Notes: generated by a model not told the origin, from the sequence alone. 64,000 nt of DNA from Flavobacterium sp. MFBS3-15 (GCF_026107645.2 NZ_JAPCHV010000010.1:1-64000), one strand, 5' to 3'. Positions 42,739 to 51,217 are shown, counted from the stretch's first letter. Numbers and translations: made by a program.

Positions 42739-43557
42739 ATGATTATCCAAAAGACAAGGGAAGAGATTGAGCTGATGCGCCAGAGCGCGCTTATGGTATC
42801 GAAAACACTGGGCATGATCGCCTCTGAAATAAAGCCCGGCGTAACCACATTGCAGCTTGACACCATGGCGGAAGAATTCATCCGTGACAATGGTGCCATA
42901 CCGGGTTTTAAAGGCTTGTACGGATGCCCGTCGACATTGCTTACCAGTGTGAATGAGCAGGTGGTGCACGGCCTTCCGGATAACCGCCCGATACAGGAAG
43001 GCGATGTGGTGTCGGTAGACTGCGGCGCCATCATGAACGAATTCTATGGCGACCATGCCTATACGTTTGAGATTGGCGAAGTAGCCGAGGCTACCCGTAA
43101 GCTGCTCAGGATCACCAAGGAATCATTATATGTAGGCATACGCGAATTCAGGGCGGGCAACCGCGTTGAGGATGTGGGCAACGCCATACAGCGCTATACT
43201 GAGGCCGAAGGTTATGGCGTGGTGCGCGAGCTGGTAGGCCACGGCCTGGGCAGGAAAATGCACGAAGCGCCCGAAATGCCCAACTATGGCAAACGCGGCC
43301 GCGGCAAGCTCTTCGTCGAAGGCATGGTGGTAGCCATTGAGCCGATGATCAATATGGGGACTAAAAACGTTCGTACCCTGAAAGACGGCTGGACGATCGT
43401 GACCCGCGATGGCAAGCCAAGCGCCCACTTTGAGCACAATGTAGCCCTTGTAGACGGCAAGCCTGAGCTGCTTTCAACCTACGCTTATATTTATAAAGCA
43501 TTGGGTATTGAGAGTAATGAGGAAGAGGAGTTCAGGAAGGCACCTTTGGTAATATAA
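42739..43557 (+). CDS. map: Methionine aminopeptidase, type I
   Basis: 272 aa from the ATG at 42739; the TTG at 42733 is an alternative. Removes N-terminal Met from nascent proteins, using two metal ions. Seen: LMRQSALMVSKTLGMIASEIKPGV at the N-terminus, GYPGF-like block replaced by GFKGLYGCPSTLLTSVNEQVVHG, the metal ligands in DVVSVDCGA and EFYGDHAYTF, HGLGRKMHEAPEMPNYG and IEPMINMGTK. Typical type I length, no Zn-finger. A short inserted GxxExxY unit begins 8 nt after the stop, and the SAM methyltransferase that follows may formerly have been its direct neighbour. Confidence 0.96.
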   Translation: MIIQKTREEIELMRQSALMVSKTLGMIASEIKPGVTTLQLDTMAEEFIRDNGAIPGFKGLYGCPSTLLTSVNEQVVHGLPDNRPIQEGDVVSVDCGAIMNEFYGDHAYTFEIGEVAEATRKLLRITKESLYVGIREFRAGNRVEDVGNAIQRYTEAEGYGVVRELVGHGLGRKMHEAPEMPNYGKRGRGKLFVEGMVVAIEPMINMGTKNVRTLKDGWTIVTRDGKPSAHFEHNVALVDGKPELLSTYAYIYKALGIESNEEEEFRKAPLVI

Positions 43558-43564
43558 GGAGTTG

Positions 43565-44104
43565 TACCACAGAGATTCGCAGAGTGAGCACAGAGATTCA
43601 CAAAGAATTATAGATTAACAATCTAAAGATTGTGACGTCACAGAGAGGTTGTGCTTAAACGATAATAATAGGCATGGAAATAAATGAATTGACGCATAAA
43701 GTAATTGGGCTTGCAATTGAGGTTCACAGAACTTTAGGTCCGGGCCTTTTGGAATCAGCCTATTGTGAATGCTTGTCCTATGAAATAAAAAATAGCGGAC
43801 TATTTGTTGAAAGAGAGAAAATACTTCCAATAAAATATAAAGGCATCACTATTGACCACGGCTATAGGATTGACTTAGTTGTGGAGAATAAACTTGTGTT
43901 AGAACTCAAAACAGTTGAAGAACTCACAGACATACACCAGGCACAACTTATAACATATCTTAAGCTAGGAAATTATCCTATTGGTTTATTGATTAATTTT
44001 CACAGTAAAATATTAAAGAATGGCTTGAAGCGATATGTTAACAGCGTCTCAGAGGACTCCCATCCAGGGATGGTAAACTAAAAACTCCGCGAATCTCTGC
44101 GGTA
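43565..44104. mobile_element. Putative small mobile unit: inverted repeats around a GxxExxY gene
   Basis: Left arm 43565-43582 (TACCACAGAGATTCGCAG) and right arm 44087-44104 match in inverted orientation at 16 of 18 positions. The 540-bp unit holds the GxxExxY ORF, an internal direct repeat of CACAGAGATTC (43568-43606) and a 12-bp palindrome TGTGACGTCACA (43631-43642). It fills the whole gap between map (ends 43557) and the methyltransferase (ATG at 44122). No target-site duplication was identified. A mobile nature is inference from the arrangement. Confidence 0.5.
43674..44081 (+). CDS. GxxExxY family protein (PDDEXK nuclease-like)
   Basis: 135-aa protein with the name-giving motif G24-L-L-E27-S-A-Y30 and a PDDEXK core: Asp67 (YRIDLVV), then Glu77-x-Lys79 (LVLELK). 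The motif HQAQLITYL follows. Family members are small predicted nucleases of unknown role, common in Bacteroidetes and Verrucomicrobia and often scattered singly between genes. The gene is visibly more A+T-rich than its neighbours, consistent with transfer. It lies inside an inverted-repeat-bracketed unit. No promoter element recognised and no signal peptide, so cytoplasmic. Confidence 0.85.
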   Translation: MEINELTHKVIGLAIEVHRTLGPGLLESAYCECLSYEIKNSGLFVEREKILPIKYKGITIDHGYRIDLVVENKLVLELKTVEELTDIHQAQLITYLKLGNYPIGLLINFHSKILKNGLKRYVNSVSEDSHPGMVN

Positions 44105-44121
44105 TATAGCCCAAATATAAA

Positions 44122-44889
44122 ATGAAAAAAATATTCAAATTCATACTTAACACCATACCCCGCCCGGTGCTCATACGCCTTAGCTATGTGGTCAGGCCGG
44201 TATTGGCATTAGCCTTAAAGGGAAGCAGGTACACCGACCCCATTGACGGGAAGAGCTTTAAAAACTTCCTGCCTTACGGTTACGGCCACCAGCGTAATAA
44301 TGTCCTGTCGCCCAGTACTCTGTCTTTGGAAAGGCACCGCCTGCTGTGGCTGTACCTGAACAACGAGACGGATTTTTTTACTGCACCCAAAAAAGTACTC
44401 CATTTTGCCCCCGAACAGGCCTTTTACAAGCTGTTCCGTGGCCAAAAGAACCTGGATTATACCACAACCGACCTCTATTCGCCGCTGGCCGATGTGAAGG
44501 CCGACATCTGCAACCTGCCGTTTGAGGACAATGCCTATGACCTGATTTTGTGCAACCACGTGCTGGAGCATATCCCGGACGATACCAAAGCCATGCAGGA
44601 ACTGTACCGCGTGATGAAGCCCGGCGGGATGGGCATCTTCCAGATACCGCAGGATTTAAGCAGGGAAACGACGTTTGAGGACGACTTGATTACCGACCCA
44701 AAGGAGCGCGCCAGGATATTCGGGCAGTACGACCACGTAAGGGTGTATGGGCGCGATTATTTTGACAAGCTGCGCAGCATCGGCTTCAGGGTAGTGGAGG
44801 AGGATTATACCAAAAAGCTATCACCGGAAGATGTAGAGCGCTACTGCCTTGCCAAAGGCGAGATCATCCCGGTTTGTTATAAGGATTAG
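44122..44889 (+). CDS. Class I SAM-dependent methyltransferase
   Basis: 255 aa. The N-terminal 60 residues (KIFKFILNTIPRPVLIRLSYVV) are basic and hydrophobic, perhaps membrane-associated. The methyltransferase core (about 90-190) holds VLHFAPEQAF, TTDLYSPLADVKADICNLPF and the post-motif ILCNHVLEHIPDD (the typical D/N-x-x-x-C-x-x-V-L-E-H-I of class I enzymes), followed by RVMKPGGMGIFQIP. Substrate unknown. It starts 17 nt after the right repeat of the GxxExxY unit, so its upstream region was altered by that insertion. No own promoter was recognised. Ends just before a repeat array. Confidence 0.85.
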   Translation: MKKIFKFILNTIPRPVLIRLSYVVRPVLALALKGSRYTDPIDGKSFKNFLPYGYGHQRNNVLSPSTLSLERHRLLWLYLNNETDFFTAPKKVLHFAPEQAFYKLFRGQKNLDYTTTDLYSPLADVKADICNLPFEDNAYDLILCNHVLEHIPDDTKAMQELYRVMKPGGMGIFQIPQDLSRETTFEDDLITDPKERARIFGQYDHVRVYGRDYFDKLRSIGFRVVEEDYTKKLSPEDVERYCLAKGEIIPVCYKD

Positions 44890-44904
44890 AAAGGGTAGGA
44901 TTTA

Positions 44905-45394
44905 AAGATTTCTCTCTCCGCAAGCTCCGTTCGAAATGGAAGCACACTGTTCCATTTCGACCTTAAGAGAAATCTCAAATAAAACATTTTTACGAGAAAT
45001 AAGAGACTGTCTGGTAGAAAGGCAATTCGTTAGAGATTTCTCTCTTCGTTGCACTGCGTTCGAAATGGAAGGGCGTTTTTTCCATTTCGACGGCAGGAGA
45101 AATCTCAAATATAGCACTTTACGAGAAATAAGAGACTGTCTGGTAGAAAGGCAATTGGTTAGAGATTTCTCTCTTCGTTGCACTGCGTTCGAAATGGAAG
45201 AGCGTGTTTTCCATTTCGACGTTAGGAGAAATCTCAAATAAAACACACTTTACGAGAAATAAAAGAGACTGTCTGGTAAAAGGCAATTGGTTAGAGATTT
45301 CTCACTCCGCAAGCTCCGTTCGAAATGGAAAACACGCTCTTCCATTTAGCTTCGCTGAACCACTTCGTTAGGTTTCGACGTTAGGAGAAATCTC
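44905..45394. repeat. Tandem array of four hairpin repeats (126-132 bp period)
   Basis: Four copies: 44905-44976, 45033-45106, 45162-45235, 45294-45394. Each opens with GAGATTTCTC (AAGATTTCTC in copy 1), has CGTTCGAAATGGAA in the middle, TTCCATTT(CGA) after a short loop, and closes with GAGAAATCTC, so each unit is a long imperfect hairpin. Linkers contain ACGAGAAATAA and GACTGTCTGGTA. Copy 4 has an insertion in the right arm. It fills most of the 578-bp gap between the methyltransferase and gpmI. The same core occurs in the array at 51.2 kb. Confidence 0.9.
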
Positions 45395-45406
45395 ACAACA
45401 AAATAA

Positions 45407-45441
45407 AAGAGGCTATTCCCGGATGAACGGATAGCCTCTTT
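45407..45441 (-). terminator. Terminator of gpmI
   Basis: An 11-bp stem AAAGAGGCTAT/ATAGCCTCTTT with a 13-nt loop. T-rich tail on the minus strand. Lies 27 nt past the gpmI stop. Confidence 0.8.
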
Positions 45442-45467
45442 CTTTATCTAAGCACCTCAGCACCTCG

Positions 45468-46988
45468 TTACGAAACCAACGAATGCCTCGTCATGGCTTC
45501 GGGCTGCTGCAATCCCATAAGGTCGAGGATGGTAGGGGCAATGTCGCCCAGTATGCCGTCCTTCACGTGCTTCAGCTCTTTATCTACTAAAATGATCGGC
45601 ACCGGGTTGGTGGTGTGCGCCGTGTTCGGGCTGCCGTCCGGGTTGATCATCGTTTCGCAGTTGCCGTGGTCGGCGATCACTATGGTGGTGTAGCCGTTTT
45701 CAAGGGCCGTCTCTATAACTTCCTTAGCGCAGGCATCAACCGCTTCACAAGCCTTGATGGCGGCTTCCATGACACCGGTGTGGCCCACCATGTCGCCGTT
45801 GGCAAAATTAAGGCATACAAAATCCACCTCGCCTTTTTTCAGTTCGGGTACCAGGGCATCCTTCAGGTCGAAGGCGCTCATTTCCGGCTGCAGGTCATAG
45901 GTAGCTACCTTTGGCGATGGGCACAGCAGGCGCTTTTCGCCATCAAAAGGCTCTTCGCGGCCACCGGAGAAGAAGAACGTCACGTGCGGGTACTTCTCGG
46001 TCTCGGCAATGCGTATCTGCTTTTTGCCGTTGCGCGCTACCACTTCGCCCAGGGTTTCGGTCAGGTTGTCTTTATCGTATACTACATGGATGCCTTTAAA
46101 GTTGTCATCGTAGTTGGTCATGGTCACATAATACAGCTTCAGCTTGTGCATGTTCTGCTCGTGGATGTCGTATTGCGAAAGCACCTCTGTAAGCTGCCTG
46201 CCGCGGTCGGTACGGAAGTTAAAGAAGATCACCACGTCGTCCTCCCGGATTGTAGCCAATGGGTTGCCGGCATCATCGGTCATCACGATAGGCTTGATGA
46301 ACTCATCGGTAATGCCCTCATTGTAGCTCTCATGTATACTGTCTACCGCATTGGTTGACGGATGGCCTACGCCATTTACCAGCAGGTCGTACGCCAGCTT
46401 TACGCGCTCCCAGCGCTTGTCGCGGTCCATCGCGTAGTAGCGGCCAACTATCGAGGCCAGTTTTGCCTTTGTATTTTTGAGGTGGTTCTCAAGGTCGGAA
46501 ATGAAGAACACACCCGATTTCGGGTCAACGTCCCTGCCATCGGTAAACGCATGCACGAATACATTCTCAACCCCGGCCTGCTGCGTGGCATCCACCAGTC
46601 CTTTCAGGTGGTCGATATGCGAGTGCACCCCGCCATTGGACACAAGGCCCAGCAGGTGTACTTTCTTGTTGTGCTCCTTTGCATAGTTGAAGGCATCCAC
46701 GAGCGGCTGCTCCTGTGCCAGGGTGTTGTTTTGCACTGCCAGGTTGATTTTCACAAGGTCCTGGTATACGATGCGGCCGGCGCCCAGGTTCATGTGCCCC
46801 ACCTCGCTGTTGCCCATCTGTCCTTCCGGAAGGCCAACGTTCAGGCCGTCGGTGCGGAGGGAGGCATTAGGATAATTTTTGTAAAGGCTGTCAATGAATG
46901 GGGTGTTGGCATTGTCGATGGCTGATACTTTCGGGTCGGGCGATTTGCCCCAGCCATCGAGTATCATTAAGATAACTTTTTTGTTCAT
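45468..46988 (-). CDS. gpmI: 2,3-bisphosphoglycerate-independent phosphoglycerate mutase
   Basis: 506 aa from the ATG at 46988; the in-frame upstream start at 47015 adds nine atypical residues. Mn-dependent glycolytic enzyme converting 3- to 2-phosphoglycerate. Seen: ILDGWGKSP (metal ligand), phospho-Ser61 in PEGQMGNSEVGHMNLGAGR, HSHIDHL, HAFTDGRDVDPKS, FNFRTDRGRQ, FSGGREEPFDGE and the C-terminal NFANGDMVGHTG and ADHGNCE metal sites. Full-length, all catalytic blocks present. The promoter region upstream (46989-47327) has no recognised -7 box. Confidence 0.97.
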   Translation of the reverse strand: MNKKVILMILDGWGKSPDPKVSAIDNANTPFIDSLYKNYPNASLRTDGLNVGLPEGQMGNSEVGHMNLGAGRIVYQDLVKINLAVQNNTLAQEQPLVDAFNYAKEHNKKVHLLGLVSNGGVHSHIDHLKGLVDATQQAGVENVFVHAFTDGRDVDPKSGVFFISDLENHLKNTKAKLASIVGRYYAMDRDKRWERVKLAYDLLVNGVGHPSTNAVDSIHESYNEGITDEFIKPIVMTDDAGNPLATIREDDVVIFFNFRTDRGRQLTEVLSQYDIHEQNMHKLKLYYVTMTNYDDNFKGIHVVYDKDNLTETLGEVVARNGKKQIRIAETEKYPHVTFFFSGGREEPFDGEKRLLCPSPKVATYDLQPEMSAFDLKDALVPELKKGEVDFVCLNFANGDMVGHTGVMEAAIKACEAVDACAKEVIETALENGYTTIVIADHGNCETMINPDGSPNTAHTTNPVPIILVDKELKHVKDGILGDIAPTILDLMGLQQPEAMTRHSLVS

Positions 46989-47327
46989 TTTCAAACGATT
47001 AGATGTTTTTGGCACGGTTTTGGAATAATAGATGTCCGTAAACGCGGCATAAATTTACTACATATTTAGGCACGTTTGACATCAAGGGTCCAGCTTTATA
47101 CCGTTTGCAGAAAAAATTATAAAAATTTTTGTAGTCGGGCAATATGAGCCAAAGCGCACCCGTTATAGTGTAGGATTATCCATGAAAGTGAAAGGCACAG
47201 TATGTTGTAGCGTACCTGCCGAATGAAAATGTTAAATAATTGATTTTAACACCGTTGCTATTTTTTGTTTAAATTTCTTTAACTTATTTTAGCGGCCTGT
47301 TAAAAACACACAACTACTAAAATTACA
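46989..47327. other. Intergenic region between divergent gpmI and an L,D-transpeptidase
   Basis: This 339-bp A+T-rich stretch separates divergent genes and must hold both promoters. I see no exact TAnnTTTG box at the expected positions, no clear hairpin and no ORF. The nearest candidate for the plus strand is TATTTTTTG (one base too long) about 60 nt before the ATG. Confidence 0.5.
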
Positions 47328-48035
47328 ATGGTTTACAACTTTTTTACGTCCGTTTTCTTTTTGTTCTTTACAATTACAGCAACAACGCCAAAACACGAAA
47401 AAACTCCGGATTTACTGGCTTCAAACGAAGTAAGTACCATTTCGGCAGCAGAAATGTTGTACAACAGCATCAAATTACATTCTGCTTCTGTGCCGGCTTA
47501 TGATTGCTTCTCAACAGCTCTTAACGGCTTCAATAAGCTTAAGGAAGAGGGTAAGATTAAGAAAAATCTCCTTACCGTTATCGACTTCAGTCTATCTTCT
47601 ACAGCAAAAAGGCTTTGGATCATCGACATGGCTACGCAAACCGTGGTGTACAATACCCTTGTGGCACACGGCAGGAACAGCGGCGATGAATTTGCGACCA
47701 ACTTTTCCAACGCGGCCAACTCCAACTGCAGCAGCCTTGGCTTTTATGCCACAGGCGAAATATACATGGGCAAGCATGGCGAATCGCTAAGGCTTGACGG
47801 CCTTGAAAAGGGCATCAATAACAATGCCCGAAGCAGGGCAGTTGTAATGCATGCCGCCGACTATGTAAACGAAGGATTTGCAAAGCAGCACCACAGGATA
47901 GGCAGGAGCCTTGGCTGCCCCGCGCTTCCTAACGGCCTGAATAAAGAAATAATAAACCTGATAAAAGGCAAGTCGTGCCTGTTCATCTACCACCCGTCGC
48001 AAAGCTATGCTGCGGCATCACGACTTCTTTCGTAA
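47328..48035 (+). CDS. Murein L,D-transpeptidase catalytic domain protein
   Basis: 235 aa with an N-terminal hydrophobic segment (about 5-22) serving as a signal/anchor. YkuD-like core: VIDFSLSSTAKRLWIIDMATQ (first strands), LVAHGRNSG, and the catalytic end with His175 (VVMHAADYV) and Cys197 in RSLGCPALP. This is the compact variant, in which the usual HGT is replaced by MHAADY, typical of a Bacteroidetes group. It should act in the periplasm on peptidoglycan cross-links. It converges with, and overlaps by 18 nt at the 3' ends, another L,D-transpeptidase gene. Confidence 0.85.
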   Translation: MVYNFFTSVFFLFFTITATTPKHEKTPDLLASNEVSTISAAEMLYNSIKLHSASVPAYDCFSTALNGFNKLKEEGKIKKNLLTVIDFSLSSTAKRLWIIDMATQTVVYNTLVAHGRNSGDEFATNFSNAANSNCSSLGFYATGEIYMGKHGESLRLDGLEKGINNNARSRAVVMHAADYVNEGFAKQHHRIGRSLGCPALPNGLNKEIINLIKGKSCLFIYHPSQSYAAASRLLS

Positions 48036-49595
48036 TTTGTCGTAAAGCACTTTGTCAAGGTTATAAATATCATTGCGAAACTGCAATCCATCCCGATCCA
48101 TCCAGGCGGTCCAGTACAGCTGGTGGATAGGGGTGGTTTTTTTTAGGGCTACATATTGGGTTTCGCCTTCCTCTACCATTTCATCCAGCTTTTTTCGGTC
48201 AGTGGCCTTATCATCTTCCAGTACATACCCTGCAAGCCTGAAGGGGTCTTCCACGCGGATGCAGCCTGAGCTCAGCGCCCGGTAGCCTTTGCTGAAATAC
48301 TCCCGGTGGTTGGTATCGTGCAGGTACACATAAAACCCGTTCCTGAAATTGAACTTTATCCGCCCCAGCGAGTTGTGGCTGCCGGGACTCTGCACATATA
48401 CATAATGGTCGGCTTTCAGCGAATCCCATTCCGATACCGGTATCTCCTCATTTTTGTAGAATATCTTCAGGTTGAGGTGGGCAAAGTGTGCCGTATCCTT
48501 GCGTGCGGCCGGCACAAGGTCTTTTTTGAGGTAGGTGGGAGGGATGGTCCACGTAGGGTTGATGGTGAGCTGGTTGATGGCCGAATAGAGCACAGGCGAC
48601 CTCCTGTCGGGCTTCCCGACGATCACTTTGTAGGTGTCGATGGTGTCCCTGTTATTTTCTACGACAGCCAGTTGGTAGGTGGGTATGTTCACGATGATGG
48701 CGCGCTTGCCGAAATCATACGGGAACCACCGCCAGCGCTCCAGGTTGGCAATGACCTGGTTCCTCCTGTCGTTACGGGTAATGTTCAGGGCTTCGGCTGT
48801 TTTGGGGTCTACGATGCCGGTGGCGGCCAGCCCGTGGCGCTGCTGGAATTTCTTTACGGCTTTGGCAGTCGCTTTATCATATACCCCGCCAGTGGCCTCT
48901 TTGAGGTCGCCCCAATAGGCCAGGCGTTTTTTTACTATCGCGACAACAGCACTCGAGTCGTTTACTTTTAATGTCGTTCCTGCTTCAATCTTTTCCAGTT
49001 TAGCGTCATCGGGAAGGCTGTCCAGGTAAGCCAGGCTTTTGCGCAGCCCGCCATATACGGCGTGTTTCGGGCGGCAGCGGCCCATGACTTCACTCATATT
49101 GCCTTTCTCCAAAACTTCCGCCAGCAGGGTGTTGGTGTCAAGTGTTTTTGGGGCCAGTGCCCAGTCGTGGTATACGGTGCCGGGCAGCAGCTTCCCTTTA
49201 AAGAGATGGGTAGCCAGCTTGCTGAATGATTCCGTAAGCAGGATGTCATAGCGCATGCAGTCTTCCTTGCTGATGATGTCCAGCGCTTCAAATTGCTCAA
49301 GGGTGTTGAGGCTGTAATCTTCAGGCTGCAGCCCGTCCGATGCGGTATCCTTTATCGCGGTGATGAGTTTTTTTCGGTTGTCGGGCGTGGTCCAGATGGT
49401 TTTCAGCTCGTGGGACGCGTAAAATTCCTTTACGGCTTCGGAAGATTTTTCCAACAGGCCGGCATCAATGGCAATGGGGGTGTTTTTAAGGTAGGCTGTG
49501 CTTGCCGCCTTTACAGGAAAGTTTTCCTTCCTTGCATTTTTACAGGCAGGGAAGAGGAAAAGTACCAACAGCGCTATGGAAACAGCTCTCAGCAT
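48018..49595 (-). CDS. L,D-transpeptidase (YcbB/LdtD-like lipoprotein)
   Basis: 525 aa. Lipobox FPAC (Cys18). An N-terminal scaffold region (about 40-200), a peptidoglycan-binding domain (about 205-270: VYDKATAKAVKKFQQRHGLAATGIVDPKTAEAL) and the YkuD catalytic domain (about 295-460) with His in YLHDTNHREYF (426-430) and Cys445 in RALSSGCIRVED. This is the YcbB layout. It should build 3-3 (or attach proteins to) peptidoglycan cross-links in the periplasm. Being a lipoprotein, it is probably anchored to a membrane. It overlaps the neighbour LD-transpeptidase gene by 18 nt convergently. Confidence 0.9.
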   Translation of the reverse strand: MLRAVSIALLVLFLFPACKNARKENFPVKAASTAYLKNTPIAIDAGLLEKSSEAVKEFYASHELKTIWTTPDNRKKLITAIKDTASDGLQPEDYSLNTLEQFEALDIISKEDCMRYDILLTESFSKLATHLFKGKLLPGTVYHDWALAPKTLDTNTLLAEVLEKGNMSEVMGRCRPKHAVYGGLRKSLAYLDSLPDDAKLEKIEAGTTLKVNDSSAVVAIVKKRLAYWGDLKEATGGVYDKATAKAVKKFQQRHGLAATGIVDPKTAEALNITRNDRRNQVIANLERWRWFPYDFGKRAIIVNIPTYQLAVVENNRDTIDTYKVIVGKPDRRSPVLYSAINQLTINPTWTIPPTYLKKDLVPAARKDTAHFAHLNLKIFYKNEEIPVSEWDSLKADHYVYVQSPGSHNSLGRIKFNFRNGFYVYLHDTNHREYFSKGYRALSSGCIRVEDPFRLAGYVLEDDKATDRKKLDEMVEEGETQYVALKKTTPIHQLYWTAWMDRDGLQFRNDIYNLDKVLYDKLRKKS

Positions 49596-49822
49596 TTGTG
49601 TTTGCGTTTGCTTGTAATAAAGTTACGAAAACGTTTGCTGGAAATGAGTGGGTTAGGGGTTAATTATTTTGTTAAATAATTATGCCTGCATAGTTTTTTA
49701 TAACAAAAGTTTACCTCACTGCTAAAATTGCTTTCAGATAAAATTATTTAAGGCTAACTGTTTTCTGTACAAAAGGATAACAGCCTGAAATGAGATATGG
49801 TTAGATTTTTTCACCAAAAAAC

Positions 49823-49854
49823 TTGCATTGAAGAAAAGTTATTCCTTATATTTG
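49823..49854 (+). promoter_or_regulatory. Promoter of tRNA-Gly
   Basis: TTG (49823-49825 or 49828-49830) and TATATTTG (49847-49854), spacing 21 or 16. It lies 11 nt before the tRNA, so transcription starts close to its 5' end. Confidence 0.55.
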
Positions 49855-49865
49855 CACCCACAAAA

Positions 49866-49938
<73 letters not shown>

Positions 49939-49944
49939 CTGCTA

Positions 49945-49976
49945 AAAGCCTGAACAGAAATGTTCGGGCTTTTTTT
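49945..49976 (+). terminator. Terminator of tRNA-Gly
   Basis: Stem AAAGCCTGAAC/GTTCGGGCTTT (one G-T) with a T7 tail. Confidence 0.85.
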
Positions 49977-49995
49977 ATTTTGCTATCTTCGTGAT

Positions 49996-50574
49996 ATGAA
50001 GAAAATTATCCTCCTAACGGCTATGGTTTCGGTTTGTTTTTCATGCAACACTGTTATGGAAACTCTTTATGGTGTAAATAAGCACGTCTTTTTCAGTTCT
50101 AAAGATGCCGCAGCGACTCACTTTCACAAAAAGAACAACCTGGAAAAGGAAAAGATATTCTTCTTTACCAAAGAAAAAGACAGGGTTGATTTTTTGGTAA
50201 ATGATGAGCACGGAGCTTATCTTCCGTATTATGCATTGATGATAAACGATTCTGTGAGGGTTGATGACAGCGCGGCCGGTGATAAAAGGTGCATAGGGGT
50301 TGTGGACAAGTTTGTATTGAACTACGATAAATCGAAGGCCACCTACCGGCCGCTTGATCTGGGCGATTTGAATATTACCAATTATAAAGGCGAGCCGTTG
50401 GATTTAAATACAGCTAATCCTACGGTTGTGTTTGTGGTAGACAGCAACTTCGGGCGAATATTAAATGCTACGGTGAACTATGTGACGGGGCATATTAAAG
50501 AAGAGGGTAAGCAGATAAACTATGTATATATCTCTACCGACTATATTGCCGAAAATGATGTGGCTAATAGATGA
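49996..50574 (+). CDS. Lipoprotein of unknown function
   Basis: 192 aa starting at the ATG at 49996 (MKKIILLTAM); the longer in-frame start at 49960 lies inside the tRNA terminator. Lipobox CFSC (Cys about 17). The mature part begins VMETLYGVNKHVFFSS and has hydrophilic, beta-prone segments (EKIFFFTKEKDRVDFLVND, YYALMINDSV, VVDKFVLNYDKS). No recognised domain. A TATCTTCG box (one mismatch to TAnnTTTG) ends 4 nt before the ATG, so the transcript could be leaderless. Lies between tRNA-Gly and a toxin-antitoxin module. Confidence 0.7.
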   Translation: MKKIILLTAMVSVCFSCNTVMETLYGVNKHVFFSSKDAAATHFHKKNNLEKEKIFFFTKEKDRVDFLVNDEHGAYLPYYALMINDSVRVDDSAAGDKRCIGVVDKFVLNYDKSKATYRPLDLGDLNITNYKGEPLDLNTANPTVVFVVDSNFGRILNATVNYVTGHIKEEGKQINYVYISTDYIAENDVANR

Positions 50575-50597
50575 TGTGGACAAGTAAATGCGTAGAG

Positions 50598-50873
50598 TTA
50601 CTTAAAAAATCTTTTGGTATGCAGTATCCTGTTTATGAATATTGTATTGCTATCTATGAAAAAGTGGATACCGAAAGGGAATACCTGTGTAAAAGCAATT
50701 CTGATATTGCGATACCTGATTTGATGTAATGTCGGATTGGTTTGGACTTCATCTATAGCAGCAATGATTTCTGACAGGAAACGTTCCTGTAAGTCTTCAG
50801 AAATTTCAAGATAATATTCGGAAGACTCACTAATGTCCAACTGTGCTTCATCGGATATGACAATAGGATACAC
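50598..50873 (-). CDS. RelE/ParE family toxin
   Basis: 91 aa, starting at a GTG (50871-50873). ParE/RelE fold: a first helix region (SDEAQLDISESSEYYLEI), LQERFLSEIIAAIDEV, then the strand pattern YRNIRIAFTQVFPFGIHFFIDSNTIFINRILHTKR. The closing R/K-rich strand fits the toxin's RNase or gyrase-poisoning surface, but which cannot be told. Its GTG overlaps the antitoxin TAG by one base (translational coupling), the standard type II layout with the antitoxin first. Confidence 0.85.
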   Translation of the reverse strand: MYPIVISDEAQLDISESSEYYLEISEDLQERFLSEIIAAIDEVQTNPTLHQIRYRNIRIAFTQVFPFGIHFFIDSNTIFINRILHTKRFFK

Positions 50874-51124
50874 TATTTTTTAAAGAGTTTCGATTTTACC
50901 TCATCCCATGGCGTGTAATTCACCTGCCCTTTTTCATGACGATCAAGCATTGTATCCATCATTGCCTTGTACTCGTCTGAAAGTTGAAAGCTGTTAGCTT
51001 TCTCTTTTAGTACCTGCTCCATATAATTCTTGAGTTTCCTTCCCTCACGCTCTGCCTGGATTTGAAGCAAGGCGATGGTTTGGTCGTCAAGAGCTATTTC
51101 TTTCCGGTTTTTTTGCTGTATCAT
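50873..51124 (-). CDS. Antitoxin of the RelE/ParE module
   Basis: 83 aa with no signal peptide. Residues about 8-48 (KEIALDDQTIALLQIQAEREGRKLKNYMEQVLKEKA) look like a ribbon-helix-helix DNA-binding region. The rest is an acidic, flexible tail (about 50-83) that should wrap the toxin. Starts at ATG 51124. Upstream (51147-51162) there is an ATACGTAT palindrome that could be the operator bound by the complex; this is inference. Confidence 0.78.
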   Translation of the reverse strand: MIQQKNRKEIALDDQTIALLQIQAEREGRKLKNYMEQVLKEKANSFQLSDEYKAMMDTMLDRHEKGQVNYTPWDEVKSKLFKK

Positions 51125-51217
51125 GACCTTATGTTTTACGGCTAATATACGTATAAAATACGAATTTTAACCTGTAACGTTATAATAATGACCGCTCTTC
51201 CATTTCGACACCAAATG

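Noticed and set aside
44902..45246. ORFs of about 100 aa on both strands within the hairpin array
   Set aside because: They consist of translated repeat units (the same peptide repeats three times), with no independent support.
45615..46358. 247-aa plus-strand ORF opposite gpmI
   Set aside because: Antisense shadow of gpmI; no motif.
51147..51162. Firm operator call at ATACGTAT near the toxin-antitoxin module
   Set aside because: Short palindrome in A+T-rich DNA; kept only as a suggestion in the antitoxin entry.
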